16,094 nucleotides of DNA from Leptofilum sp050292445 (GCA_050292445.1 JBNKLQ010000133.1:1-16094), one strand, 5' to 3'; numbered from the stretch's first letter, positions 1 through 7,568 are shown. Numbers and translations: made by a program. Notes: generated by a model from the sequence alone, not told the origin.

Positions 1-1
1 G

Positions 2-463
2 ACGTCGGGGTATGGCGATGTGGGCGGGTATGAAACGGCCGTTATCTCCCTCTGGCAAGAAACGTTGGGCGTCACCATCCAGCCAATTGTGGTTGACCCG
101 TTCATTTATTACGATGAACTTTACTCAGGAAACACCGGCAACTTTTACAGCAGCGGCTGGTGCGCTGACTATCCCGATCCGCAAAACTTCCTCGACGTTT
201 TATACTACAGCGGTTCACAGCAAAACATCGGGCGTTTTGTCAACCCGCAGGTGGATGCCCTGCTGGAACAGGCTCGCATCGAGCCAGATGTGGCTACCCG
301 GTTAGCACAGTACTCCGAAATTGAGCAGCTCATCGTGGCCGACGCGCCCGTCATTTTTGTCAGCCACAGCCTGCAAGCAGCCTTGGTCAGCCCGGATTTG
401 GACGGCTACGTCCTCACCTCGCTGGGCGTGCGCCAATGGCATCGCGTTAGGGTAGAGCGCTAA
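2..463 (+). CDS. ABC transporter family-5 solute-binding protein, C-terminal part (5' end outside the window)
   Basis: This is the last ~153 codons of an extracellular substrate-binding protein of the OppA/DppA type (SBP_bac_5), which captures oligopeptides or similar solutes for an ABC importer. The reading frame is open from the left edge (codons TSGYGDVGGYET), so the gene starts upstream and the GTG at 20 is not a start. The characteristic C-terminal signature is visible: W-x5-LGV, then YY-x-E, then SGWCADYPDPQNFLD followed by a YSGS...NIGRF-x-NP-x-VD-x-LLEQAR stretch, and a final segment where the chain returns to lobe 1. Family members are usually 500-600 residues, so about three quarters is missing; whether the missing part has a lipoprotein signal or a fused regulatory domain cannot be seen. 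No permease genes follow: the next gene is convergent. The family call is firm; the substrate is unknown. Confidence 0.9.
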   Translation, partial: TSGYGDVGGYETAVISLWQETLGVTIQPIVVDPFIYYDELYSGNTGNFYSSGWCADYPDPQNFLDVLYYSGSQQNIGRFVNPQVDALLEQARIEPDVATRLAQYSEIEQLIVADAPVIFVSHSLQAALVSPDLDGYVLTSLGVRQWHRVRVER

Positions 464-476
464 TCATCCTTCACCA

Positions 477-491
477 AAACCTGACAGATTT
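477..491. repeat. Interspersed palindromic repeat, imperfect copy
   Basis: AAACCTGACAGATTT, one mismatch away from the perfect palindrome AAACCTG-W-CAGGTTT seen at 559-573. It lies 13 bp after the stop of the solute-binding protein, between convergent genes. It can also pair with the copy at 559-573 as a long-range stem with a ~70-nt loop. Function unknown; it may be a member of a dispersed intergenic repeat family or part of a bidirectional terminator. Confidence 0.5.
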
Positions 492-558
492 GCTCCAGTA
501 TTTAGTCAAAAATGGTTCTTTGCATTGCAAAATTAGCTTGATTTCAGGCTTGTTTTGA

Positions 559-573
559 AAACCTGTCAGGTTT
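559..573. repeat. Interspersed palindromic repeat, perfect copy
   Basis: AAACCTGTCAGGTTT is a perfect 7+1+7 palindrome, 13 bp from the stop codon of the convergent carboxypeptidase gene. It is followed on the plus strand by a T-rich run (TTTGGTTTGGTTTATTTT, in the range 571-588), so it may also help terminate transcription coming from the solute-binding protein gene. Its partner copy is at 477-491. The intergenic gap of 123 bp contains nothing else I can recognise. Confidence 0.55.
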
Positions 574-586
574 GGTTTGGTTTATT

Positions 587-2086
587 TTAGGTGGGTACGG
601 CCGTTGTTAAAAAATTATCCATATCCACCTTCATTTGCGCCAGCGAGGGCAGATGCGCGTACATCATGTGTCCTGCTTCGTAGTAGTGCATGGTGATGTT
701 GTCCATCAGCGAGGGATCGATGTCCAGGTGATTGAACGTGTATTCGGTGGCCAGGAACGGGGTGGCCAAATCGAAGTAGCCGTTGGCCACATACACTTTC
801 AGATATGGGTTGATTGTCATCGCCTGGCGCAGCGTTTCTGCGACGTTGGCAAACTCGTTTTGGTGTGGTTCGTAGTTCCAGGGCCACACTTTGCCGTTCA
901 ATATTTCGTAGGGCAGATCGCTTTCATAGTTGAGGTCCTGACGTACGTAATCGTTGAAGGTGGCAGTGTACGGCCCCTGAATGACGGCGTAACTGGGATC
1001 ATATTCAAAATGTTCGCCAGCGGAATCCCGGTCGATGCCCAAAAAGCGGCTGTCTAACCGACCGACGGTGCGGTGCTGGTCGCGCAGCAGCTCTTTGATG
1101 TAGCGGAAGTACTGCACACGCAGGTTGCATCGCTTAACATAATCAAGCGAGATGCCCAGGTAGCGGGCCAGCTTCTTCTCGATTTTGGTTTTTTCTTTAT
1201 CCGGCAGCGCTGCGCCTTGCATCAGGGCTAACGTGTACTCGGTTAGGGCGAATTGGCGCACTTCTTCTACAGTCTCTTCCAGGCTTTCTTGCAGCTTTTT
1301 GTCCAGCTTTTTGTGGTACCAGGCGGTGGCGGCCATGCTGGGCAAGTACAAAATATAGGGTAAGTCGTTGCCCACGGGGAAGCGAATTGTTTGGAAGTTA
1401 AGGACCACGGAGATGAGCATGAGGCCATTGAGGTACATGCCGTGTCGCTCTTGTAGGTAGCCTGCTACCCCAGCGGCACGCGTGGTGCCGTAGCTTTCGC
1501 CAGCCAGGAATTTTGGGGAGGTCCAACGGCCGTATCGCGAACAGTACAGTCGAATAAAGTCGCCCACATACTCGATGTCCCGTTTAAAAGCATGAAAATC
1601 TCTCGGCTTTTCCCCTTCCACGGCGCGACTGTAGCCGGTGCTCACCGGGTCGATGAATACCAGATCGGTCTGGTCCAAAATGGAATATTCATTTTCGACC
1701 AGTTCGTACGGCGGGGGTAGCAAATTGCCATCTTCATCAGCAACAATGCGACGGGGACCAAGGACACCCAAATGCAGCCAGACAGAGGAGGATCCCGGAC
1801 CACCGTTGAACGAGAAGGTGACGGGCCGCTTTTTTGGTTCTTTGATGCCATCGCGCGTGTAGGCGATAAAGAAAATTTCGGCTTTGGGCTTGTGCCCCTC
1901 TACTTTGCCGTCTTTTTCGGTTTCTTCTTTTAGCACGATGGTGCCGGTGGTGACGGTGTAGTTGATGCGACGGCCGTTTATCGTCACGACATGTTTGGTT
2001 TCAACCAGATTATCTTTCGGTTCAGGCTTGGGGGATTCTGCTTTTTCTTCGCCATTTTTCTCTTTATTTTTTGCTTCTTCAGCCAT
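587..2086 (-). CDS. S10-family serine carboxypeptidase
   Basis: Serine peptidase of the carboxypeptidase Y family (MEROPS S10, alpha/beta hydrolase fold), which removes C-terminal residues from peptides. The start chosen is the ATG at 2086 (499 residues), with AAGGAG at 2096-2101 and a 9-nt spacer; an in-frame GTG at 2092 lies too close to that site. Counting from the GTG, the oxyanion and substrate-loop motif FSFNGGPGSSS is at 94-103, the nucleophile Ser200 sits in GESYGT, Asp441 in NGYFDLATP and His475 in EAGHMMY, so the triad is complete. The first ~35 residues are very rich in Lys and Glu and there is no signal peptide or membrane segment, suggesting a cytosolic location, which is unusual for S10 enzymes. 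The gene stands alone, convergent with the solute-binding protein and divergent from the phosphoesterase operon; with the peptide binding protein it may serve peptide use, but that is inference. Confidence 0.93.
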   Translation of the reverse strand: MAEEAKNKEKNGEEKAESPKPEPKDNLVETKHVVTINGRRINYTVTTGTIVLKEETEKDGKVEGHKPKAEIFFIAYTRDGIKEPKKRPVTFSFNGGPGSSSVWLHLGVLGPRRIVADEDGNLLPPPYELVENEYSILDQTDLVFIDPVSTGYSRAVEGEKPRDFHAFKRDIEYVGDFIRLYCSRYGRWTSPKFLAGESYGTTRAAGVAGYLQERHGMYLNGLMLISVVLNFQTIRFPVGNDLPYILYLPSMAATAWYHKKLDKKLQESLEETVEEVRQFALTEYTLALMQGAALPDKEKTKIEKKLARYLGISLDYVKRCNLRVQYFRYIKELLRDQHRTVGRLDSRFLGIDRDSAGEHFEYDPSYAVIQGPYTATFNDYVRQDLNYESDLPYEILNGKVWPWNYEPHQNEFANVAETLRQAMTINPYLKVYVANGYFDLATPFLATEYTFNHLDIDPSLMDNITMHYYEAGHMMYAHLPSLAQMKVDMDNFLTTAVPT

Positions 2087-2117
2087 GCGCACACGCTCCT
2101 TGGGAATTGTTGCGCGG

Positions 2118-2145
2118 ATTATACCATTGGCGGGCCGTTTGTTAA
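2118..2145 (-). promoter_or_regulatory. Sigma-70-type promoter for the S10 carboxypeptidase
   Basis: Read on the minus strand, TTAACA (2145-2140, five of six matches to the -35 consensus) is followed after 16 bp by a perfect TATAAT (2123-2118). The predicted start of transcription near 2111 leaves a leader of about 25 nt before the ATG at 2086, with the ribosome site inside it. No experimental support; prediction from consensus match and position. Confidence 0.6.
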
Positions 2146-2185
2146 GGTTGGTGATGAACAGTCAATGCAAAATGAAAACCACTCT

Positions 2186-2214
2186 TTGCGATTGTGTGCC
2201 ATAACAGCGATAAT
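2186..2214 (+). promoter_or_regulatory. Sigma-70-type promoter for the phosphoesterase-methylase-SulP operon
   Basis: TTGCGA (2186-2191) and GATAAT (2209-2214, five of six matches to the -10 consensus) are separated by exactly 17 bp. Transcription would begin near 2221, just before the 20-bp dyad at 2227-2246, giving a leader of about 64 nt to the ATG at 2285. It is divergent from the carboxypeptidase promoter at 2118-2145, with about 40 bp between the two -35 boxes. Confidence 0.5.
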
Positions 2215-2226
2215 CCACAGGTGTAA

Positions 2227-2246
2227 GTCAATTTTTTAAAATTGAC
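2227..2246. promoter_or_regulatory. Perfect 20-bp dyad, candidate operator or leader hairpin
   Basis: GTCAATTTT-TT-AAAATTGAC: two 9-bp arms with a 2-bp centre; GGTG (2220-2223) and CACC (2248-2251) extend the symmetry after short gaps. It begins about 6 bp after the predicted transcription start of the four-gene operon, a classic place for a repressor operator. The perfect AT-rich arms suit a dimeric helix-turn-helix regulator better than a terminator, since no T-run follows. The binding protein, if any, is not identifiable. Confidence 0.5.
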
Positions 2247-2284
2247 CCACCCTCGGCATGAAGTTGTTTTACAGGAGAAACCAG

Positions 2285-3058
2285 ATGCGAATTGCAATTT
2301 ATTCAGACGTTCATGGCAATCTCACCGCCCTGCAAACTGTGTTGGCCGACATCAAGAAACAGGCCCCAGACCTCATTGCCTTTGCCGGGGATTTGTGCAT
2401 GATGGGCGCACGCCCTAAGGCGTGCCTGGAAATGGCCAAGGCGGAAACAGACATTCTTATCTATGGCAATACAGATGAATTTATCCATACGCCACCTCAA
2501 GTACCCGACGACGCCACCGACGAGCAGCGGCAGCGAATGGAATCCTTTAATGAAGTGGCAAGCTGGACCCATGATCAGTTGGGCCAGGAGCATGTGGCCT
2601 GGTTGCAGCGCTTGCCGTTTAGCCATCGAGTTGGGCCAACGGCCGTTCCCACCGATGATCTGCTGATTGTTCATGCCAATCCCCTGGACGTACATGCGGT
2701 TATCTTACCTTCGGTTGAATTTCAACAAGAACAGTTGGGTAAAGTGCAAAAAGAGCAAAGTGATGACGATTTACGGCCGTTGCTAGAAACAACTACCGCA
2801 GGCACCATCGCTTTTGGCCATCTGCACATTCCCAACGTGCGCCGCTGGGGCGACATGCTTTTGGCCAACATCAGCTCCGTCAACCTGCCTGGCGACGGCG
2901 ACAATCGAGCCAAATACGGCCTGCTTACCTGGCGCAAAGACGAAGGCTGGACCGTAGAAAAGCGGTTGGTGGCCTATAATCTACACCAGGAGCGAGAACT
3001 TATCTCCTTTGTCAAGCCGCCCAACTGGAAGTGGCTACTGGAGCAGATGCCCAAATAA
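2285..3058 (+). CDS. Calcineurin-like metallophosphoesterase
   Basis: 257-residue predicted phosphodiesterase or phosphatase of the Metallophos_2 type, binding two metal ions; cytosolic. The start is the ATG at 2285 with AGGAGA at 2273-2278 and a 6-nt spacer; the in-frame ATG at 2258 has no ribosome site. The metal-binding motifs are in the expected order: D-x-H in YSDVHGN (residues 7-13), GDL in FAGDL, GNTDEF (GN[HD] motif), the His of the IVHANP segment, and G-H-x-H in FGHLHIP near the C-terminal third. All four core motifs are intact. It is the first gene of an operon: its stop is 1 bp before the methylase ATG (TAATATG). Related proteins act on cyclic nucleotides, phospholipids or RNA ends, and the sequence alone does not choose among them; the cNMP-binding domain of the SulP protein in the same operon makes a cyclic-nucleotide link possible but unproven. 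Confidence 0.88.
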   Translation: MRIAIYSDVHGNLTALQTVLADIKKQAPDLIAFAGDLCMMGARPKACLEMAKAETDILIYGNTDEFIHTPPQVPDDATDEQRQRMESFNEVASWTHDQLGQEHVAWLQRLPFSHRVGPTAVPTDDLLIVHANPLDVHAVILPSVEFQQEQLGKVQKEQSDDDLRPLLETTTAGTIAFGHLHIPNVRRWGDMLLANISSVNLPGDGDNRAKYGLLTWRKDEGWTVEKRLVAYNLHQERELISFVKPPNWKWLLEQMPK

Positions 3059-3059
3059 T

Positions 3060-3863
3060 ATGAAACCATTCCTTAAGTGGGCCGGAAACAAATACAAAAT
3101 TGTGGAGCGCATCAAGGCACTGCTGCCCCCTGGCCAGCGGTTGGTTGAACCGTTTGTCGGCTCTGGCGCACTGTTCCTCAACACCGATTATCCCCGCTAC
3201 CTCCTGACCGACGCCAACGAAGACCTGATCATCCTTTACCAACATTTACAGGAGGAGGGTGAGGCATTTATTGAGTATTGCCGTCCCCTGTTCACTCCTG
3301 AAACCAACGACAAAGATCGCTACTACCAGCTGCGTGATGAATTTAACAGCACCACTGATCAGCGGCGCAAGTCGGCCATTTTTCTGTACATGAACAAACA
3401 TGGCTACAACGGCTTATGTCGTTACAACATGAAAGGTGGTTTTAACGTGCCGTTTGGGCGGTACAAACGGCCGTATTTCCCCGAAGCCGAAATGCGCCAC
3501 TTTGCCCAAAAAGCCCAACACGCCAATTTTGAACACACAAACTTTATCGCCACGATGGCCGCTTGTCAGCCGGGAGACGTTGTCTACTGCGATCCGCCCT
3601 ATGTGCCGCTGTCTGACACGGCCAACTTCACCAGCTACAGTGCTAACGGCTTTGGTTGGGCGCAGCAGATCAAACTGGCCCGGCAGGCGGCCATTCTGGC
3701 CCAACGAGGCATTCCTGTCATCATTTCTAATCACGACACAGAGGCAGTGCGCCAAGCTTACGAGGCGGCGGAAATCGAAGCGTTTGAGGTGCGCCGCTTC
3801 ATTAGCTGCAATGGTGACAAGCGTGACAAAGCCGCTGAACTGCTGGCGTTATTTAGCTCATGA
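3060..3863 (+). CDS. dam: Dam-type DNA adenine N6-methyltransferase (D12 class)
   Basis: 267 residues, close to the ~270 of classical Dam. It transfers a methyl group from S-adenosylmethionine to N6 of adenine in DNA, probably in GATC. The alpha-group motif order is seen: FLKWAGNK at residues 4-11 (motif X), VEPFVGSGALFL at 29-40 (motif I, SAM binding), MNKHGYNG-x-CRYN at 111-123 and FNVPFG at 128-133 (target recognition region typical of Dam/DpnM), and DPPY at 178-181 (catalytic motif IV). The ATG at 3060 begins directly at FLKWAGNK-like sequence after MKP; an in-frame ATG at 3009 would only add residues read from inside the phosphoesterase gene. There is no good ribosome site, so translation is likely coupled to the preceding stop codon. 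No restriction endonuclease gene is nearby, so it looks like an orphan methylase. The gene symbol is by family; exact specificity is not tested. Confidence 0.9.
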   Translation: MKPFLKWAGNKYKIVERIKALLPPGQRLVEPFVGSGALFLNTDYPRYLLTDANEDLIILYQHLQEEGEAFIEYCRPLFTPETNDKDRYYQLRDEFNSTTDQRRKSAIFLYMNKHGYNGLCRYNMKGGFNVPFGRYKRPYFPEAEMRHFAQKAQHANFEHTNFIATMAACQPGDVVYCDPPYVPLSDTANFTSYSANGFGWAQQIKLARQAAILAQRGIPVIISNHDTEAVRQAYEAAEIEAFEVRRFISCNGDKRDKAAELLALFSS

Positions 3864-4444
3864 CCCAACATCCAGATGCCGTGAAGTGGAACGGCCGTTA
3901 CGAAACCGATGGTCTATTTCGGCAGCAAGGTCATCCCAGCCGGATGTTGCGGGAATTTGCCCATTTGCTGCCCAGAGATGGCGTGGTGTTGGATGCCGCA
4001 GCGGGGGTGGGGGTAAACGCGCTCTTTGTGGCCCAGCGGGGCATCTCCGTGGTGGCGCTGGATATATCTGAAGTTGGCCTGCGGCTGCTGCGGCAGCAGG
4101 CGGCGGAGTTGGAGGTGCGGGTGGAAACGGCCGTGTTCGACCTCACCCAACCTTGTTTTCCGGCCAATTGTGTTGATGTTGTATTAAACTTTCGCTTTTT
4201 AGAGCGAGCTGCCTTTGCCGCTTACCGCCAGGCGCTGCGCCCCGGTGGTCTGCTCTTTTTTGAGACCTTCGTTCGCACCGGCAACGAGGAAACACCAACT
4301 TACTTCCTGGAACCAGGCGAACTGCACCAAGCCTTTGCCGACTTTGAGGTGATTCATTCGGCAGAAACGACGATCCAAGGCCATCGCTCCGGCAATATGC
4401 GTCATGTTGCCCAGCTGGTTGCCCGCAAACCAGTCACGATCTGA
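3860..4444 (+). CDS. Class I SAM-dependent methyltransferase
   Basis: 194-residue Rossmann-fold methyltransferase of the Methyltransf_11/TehB-like group. The SAM-binding motif I is VLDAAAGVGVNALFVA (residues 43-58), followed by the acidic end of strand 2 in VVALDIS (Asp68), motif II around FDLTQPCFPANCVDVVLN (93-110) and the post-II segment ALRPGGLLFFETF (125-137). The start ATG overlaps the stop of the Dam gene by 4 bp (ATGA), a strong sign of translational coupling. The N-terminal W-N-G-R-Y pattern resembles that of small-molecule methyltransferases such as TehB-like enzymes. Substrate unknown; it could be a metabolite, a toxic oxyanion or an RNA base. No helical or membrane extensions. Confidence 0.88.
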   Translation: MTQHPDAVKWNGRYETDGLFRQQGHPSRMLREFAHLLPRDGVVLDAAAGVGVNALFVAQRGISVVALDISEVGLRLLRQQAAELEVRVETAVFDLTQPCFPANCVDVVLNFRFLERAAFAAYRQALRPGGLLFFETFVRTGNEETPTYFLEPGELHQAFADFEVIHSAETTIQGHRSGNMRHVAQLVARKPVTI

Positions 4445-4465
4445 ACACAGGAAGGATATTGCAGT

Positions 4466-6697
4466 ATGAGCTACCCAGAGAACTCACAAACCACTGCGTC
4501 TCAACTCATGGCCAAGATTGGCCAGGAACTTCGGCCTTCTCAGCTTGTCCCCAACCTGACGGCCGGACTGGTAACAGGCCTGCTGGAAATCGTGGTATCC
4601 ATCTCTTTTGCAGCGCTGATTTTTTCTGGCGTGTTGGCCCCATTTCTGGCCAGTGCTGTTGGTTATTTCCTCCTGACCACTGTCATTTTTTTGGTCATCC
4701 TTACGTTGCTCACCTCGTATCCAGGAGTTTTAGGGGCTGCGCAGGATATTCCCGCAGCAATTTTGGGAGTGGCGGCCGTTTCTATAATCGGCCGTTTGGA
4801 TCCTACCACCACAGACCAGGAAATGTTCCTAACCATCCTGGCAACAATTTCCCTTGCCGCCATTTTAACCGGCCTCTTTCTGTGGGGGCTGGGACAGTTT
4901 AAACTGGGCGGGCTGGTGCGTTTTTTGCCTTATCCGGTCATTGGTGGTTTTTTGGCCGGAACCGGGTGGCTGTTAACTATCGGTGCAATCGGCACGATGA
5001 CCAACCAGCCTTTTGGCCCTGTCGTTTTCCAGATGGAACATTTGGTTCACTGGCTGCCAGGTCTGATCTTTGCTCTCGGTTTGATGGGCATTCTTAGCCG
5101 CAGCAAACATTGGCTGGTGATTCCCATTAGCGTGATCAGTGGAACAGTGCTCTTTTTTGTGGTTGTTTTGTTTTTCAAGGTGTCACTTACCGAACTGAGC
5201 ACTGCGGGCTGGCTGTTGGGTCCATTCCCGGAGGGCAACTTATGGCAGCCCTTTTCGCTGTCCGATTTGGCCCTAGTGCAGTGGCCGGCCATAGGTGGAC
5301 AGGTGTTCAACATAATCACCATCATGATCATGAGCGCAGTGGCATTGTTGCTGAATGGCACCGGGCTAGAAATTGCTACGCGCCGGGATATGGATATGAA
5401 TCATGAGCTAAAGGCAGCGGGTGTGGCTAACATTTTAAGTGGTTTGATGGGTGGCACGGTTGGCTTCCATCAACTGAGCACCTCAACTGTCAACTACAAA
5501 ATGGGTGTTCGGAATCGGCTGCCAGGATTGATTACGGCCGTTGTTTGTGCCGCCACGCTGGTTTTTGGAGCTTCTACACTGGCGCTTTTTCCCAGGGTAA
5601 TTATGGGGGGCTTACTGCTATTTTTGGGCCTCTCTTTCCTGAAGGAATGGGTTATAGATGCCTGGTTTATGCTGCCTAAACTGGATTATGCAGTGGTGGT
5701 GACGATTTTGTTGGTAACAGCCATTGTCGGTTTTTTAGAGGCAGTGGGTGTGGGGTTGCTCGCTGCCATTTTGCTGTTTGTTGTCAATTACAGCCGCATC
5801 GACGTGGTGCGGCATGAGCTTACGGGGGCTACGCAGCAAAGCCGGGTGACGCGGTCACCACAGCAGTACGATCTGCTGCGCGAGTATGGCGAGCAGATTT
5901 ACATTTTACGGCTGCAAGGCTTTATTTTCTTTGGCACGGCGGATAATCTGGTAAACAAGGTACGAGCGCGGTTTGATGATGGGACACAGCCTGCTGTTTG
6001 CACCATCATTCTCGATTTTCGCCGCGTAACGGCGATTGACTCTACCGCTGGGCTAAGCTTTAACAAGCTGAAGCAGCTGGCAGAAGCCAGATCAGTCACT
6101 CTGATTATGACGGAGCTTTCACCCAAGATTCGGCAACAGTTGGGGCAAAATGACTTGGGGGAAAACGGCCGTTTCCAAATCTTCCCTGATCTGGATTACG
6201 GGCTGGCCTGGTGCGAAGAGCAAATTCTGGCAGCGCACAGCAATCGCCAGAGCATAGATGAAACAGTTTCACAGCAGCTGTATCATCTGCTGGCCGATTC
6301 TGAAAAGGTGAACTTGCTGTTGCCTCACCTTACCCGACGTAGCTTGCCAGCTGGCCACTACTTGATTCATCAGGGAGACCCTCCAGACTCGCTTTATTTT
6401 ATTGAATCTGGTCAGGTAACCGCTCAATTGGAAAAGCCTAACCAAGAACCTGTGCGGCTGCAAACGATGGGCGGGGGCCATGTTGTGGGCGAGATTGGTT
6501 TCTATTTGCGTGGGGAACGCTCAGCGGCCGTTATCACAGACGAACCAAGCGTGATTTATGAGTTAACTTTGGAGACGATGCAGAAGATGGAACGAGAAGA
6601 CGCCGAAGCCGCCTCGATTTTGCATCAGGTTATCGTTCAGTTATTGGCAGCCCGGGTTACGCATTTGGTAGATGCGGTGGATGTGCTGCAACGTTAG
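4466..6697 (+). CDS. SulP-family anion transporter with STAS and cyclic-nucleotide-binding domains
   Basis: 743-residue inner-membrane protein of the SLC26/SulP family, which moves sulfate, bicarbonate or other anions. Residues ~25-445 are a series of hydrophobic segments (about 10-14 helices) with the family's conserved N-terminal region (NLTAGLVTGLLEIVVSISFAA). A STAS domain follows at ~465-570, with LRLQGFIFFGTADNL and the D-S-T loop of AIDSTAG. A cyclic-nucleotide-binding domain occupies ~610-735; its phosphate-binding cassette is intact in GEIGFYLRGERSAAV, with Glu676 and Arg685, as in CAP and PKA. GGAAGGA at 4450-4456 with a 9-nt spacer sets the start. It is the last gene of the operon, 21 bp after the methyltransferase. 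The fusion suggests transport gated by cAMP or cGMP. Similar SulP-STAS-cNMP fusions are known in other bacteria; the substrate is not predictable. Confidence 0.9.
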   Translation: MSYPENSQTTASQLMAKIGQELRPSQLVPNLTAGLVTGLLEIVVSISFAALIFSGVLAPFLASAVGYFLLTTVIFLVILTLLTSYPGVLGAAQDIPAAILGVAAVSIIGRLDPTTTDQEMFLTILATISLAAILTGLFLWGLGQFKLGGLVRFLPYPVIGGFLAGTGWLLTIGAIGTMTNQPFGPVVFQMEHLVHWLPGLIFALGLMGILSRSKHWLVIPISVISGTVLFFVVVLFFKVSLTELSTAGWLLGPFPEGNLWQPFSLSDLALVQWPAIGGQVFNIITIMIMSAVALLLNGTGLEIATRRDMDMNHELKAAGVANILSGLMGGTVGFHQLSTSTVNYKMGVRNRLPGLITAVVCAATLVFGASTLALFPRVIMGGLLLFLGLSFLKEWVIDAWFMLPKLDYAVVVTILLVTAIVGFLEAVGVGLLAAILLFVVNYSRIDVVRHELTGATQQSRVTRSPQQYDLLREYGEQIYILRLQGFIFFGTADNLVNKVRARFDDGTQPAVCTIILDFRRVTAIDSTAGLSFNKLKQLAEARSVTLIMTELSPKIRQQLGQNDLGENGRFQIFPDLDYGLAWCEEQILAAHSNRQSIDETVSQQLYHLLADSEKVNLLLPHLTRRSLPAGHYLIHQGDPPDSLYFIESGQVTAQLEKPNQEPVRLQTMGGGHVVGEIGFYLRGERSAAVITDEPSVIYELTLETMQKMEREDAEAASILHQVIVQLLAARVTHLVDAVDVLQR

Positions 6698-6795
6698 CCA
6701 GCACCTAAGCACAAAGAAAGAAAATGCGAACGGTTCTGGACCAAACGCATCTGAGAATGCTTGCTCCTCATCCAACAAAACATAATTGTTTGTAC

Positions 6796-7467
6796 TTAAA
6801 TCAGACGCATATCTTTGGCTTTGAGGGCTGCCTGGGTGCGGTCGCGCACGCCCAGCTTACCCAAGATGTTGGTGACGTGGTTTTTCACCGTGCCTTCAGC
6901 GATGAACAATTTGCTGGCAATCTCCCGATTGCTGGCCCCGGTGGCCAGCACCCCCAAAATTTCTAATTCACGCTCTGAAAGCGGTTCGACGAGGTCTTGC
7001 TGGGCAACGGCCGTTGCTGAATCAGAGTTCGCTTCGAGGTCCGACATCCGCGAAAATTCTGCCACTACTTTGGCCGCCACGGATGGCTGCAAAAATGATT
7101 CTCCCCGCGCGGCTGCCCGAATCGCTTCTACCAGCTTGGCCGAGGGCACATCTTTGAGCAGATAGCCCACCGCGCCAGCCCGCAAACCGTCAAAAACATA
7201 TTCATCATCATCGAATGTGGTGAGCACAATGACGCGACTGTTGGGGGCCGATTCGGCGATCTGGCGGGTGGCGGCGACGCCATTTAGCACTGGCATCCGT
7301 AAATCCATCAGCACCACATCTGGCGCTAATTTTTCTACGGCCGTAACCGCCTCTTGCCCGTTGCTGGCTTCCCCCACCACTTCCAAATCATCATGGATGG
7401 AAAGCAGCGTTAGCAGCCCTTCACGGAATAATGCCTGATCATCAACCAACAAAATGCGAATGGTCAT
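6796..7467 (-). CDS. NarL/FixJ-type response regulator
   Basis: 223-residue transcription factor of a two-component system. The receiver domain (residues 1-~120) has the acidic pair in LLVDDQ (Asp9, Asp10), the phospho-acceptor Asp55 in VLMDLRMP, the conserved Thr in VIVLTTFDD and Lys in GYLLKDV. A linker leads to a LuxR-type helix-turn-helix at ~158-220: LSERELEILGVLATG followed by SNREIASKLFIAEGTVKNHV. The start ATG at 7467 has GGAGA (7475-7479) 7 nt away. It has its own extended -10 promoter at 7506-7514. No histidine kinase gene is within the window, so its partner is encoded elsewhere or beyond reach; the upstream neighbour is an ATP-grasp protein, not a kinase. Target genes unknown. Confidence 0.93.
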   Translation of the reverse strand: MTIRILLVDDQALFREGLLTLLSIHDDLEVVGEASNGQEAVTAVEKLAPDVVLMDLRMPVLNGVAATRQIAESAPNSRVIVLTTFDDDEYVFDGLRAGAVGYLLKDVPSAKLVEAIRAAARGESFLQPSVAAKVVAEFSRMSDLEANSDSATAVAQQDLVEPLSERELEILGVLATGASNREIASKLFIAEGTVKNHVTNILGKLGVRDRTQAALKAKDMRLI

Positions 7468-7505
7468 GTTCGCGTCTCCAACTGTCAGAATCGAATTGTC
7501 GGCAA

Positions 7506-7514
7506 ATTATACCA
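7506..7514 (-). promoter_or_regulatory. Extended -10 promoter of the response regulator
   Basis: On the minus strand TGGTATAAT is present: a perfect TATAAT (7511-7506) preceded by the TGn element that makes up for a weak -35 box. No convincing -35 hexamer is found 16-18 bp upstream. Transcription would start near 7499 and give a ~31-nt leader. It suggests the regulator can be transcribed independently of the ATP-binding gene 101 bp upstream. Confidence 0.5.
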
Positions 7515-7568
7515 GCTTCACCCTTAAACATCGTTTCACCATGCGGGTTCGTCTCGTTTGCTAACCGA

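Noticed and set aside
2258..2284. Longer start for the phosphoesterase at ATG 2258
   Set aside because: There is no ribosome site before it, while ATG 2285 has AGGAGA at the right distance and begins directly at the conserved first strand.
3060..3863. Restriction-modification pair
   Set aside because: The Dam-type methylase has no endonuclease beside it; its neighbours are a phosphoesterase and a metabolite-type methyltransferase.
3436..4071. 211-codon open frame overlapping the Dam and methyltransferase genes
   Set aside because: It is an out-of-frame shadow with no recognisable motif, while both genes in the other frames carry complete family motifs.
6698..6795. Terminator in the convergent gap between the SulP and response regulator genes
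   Set aside because: Only weak AT-rich 4-5-bp stems are seen; none is followed by a convincing T-run.
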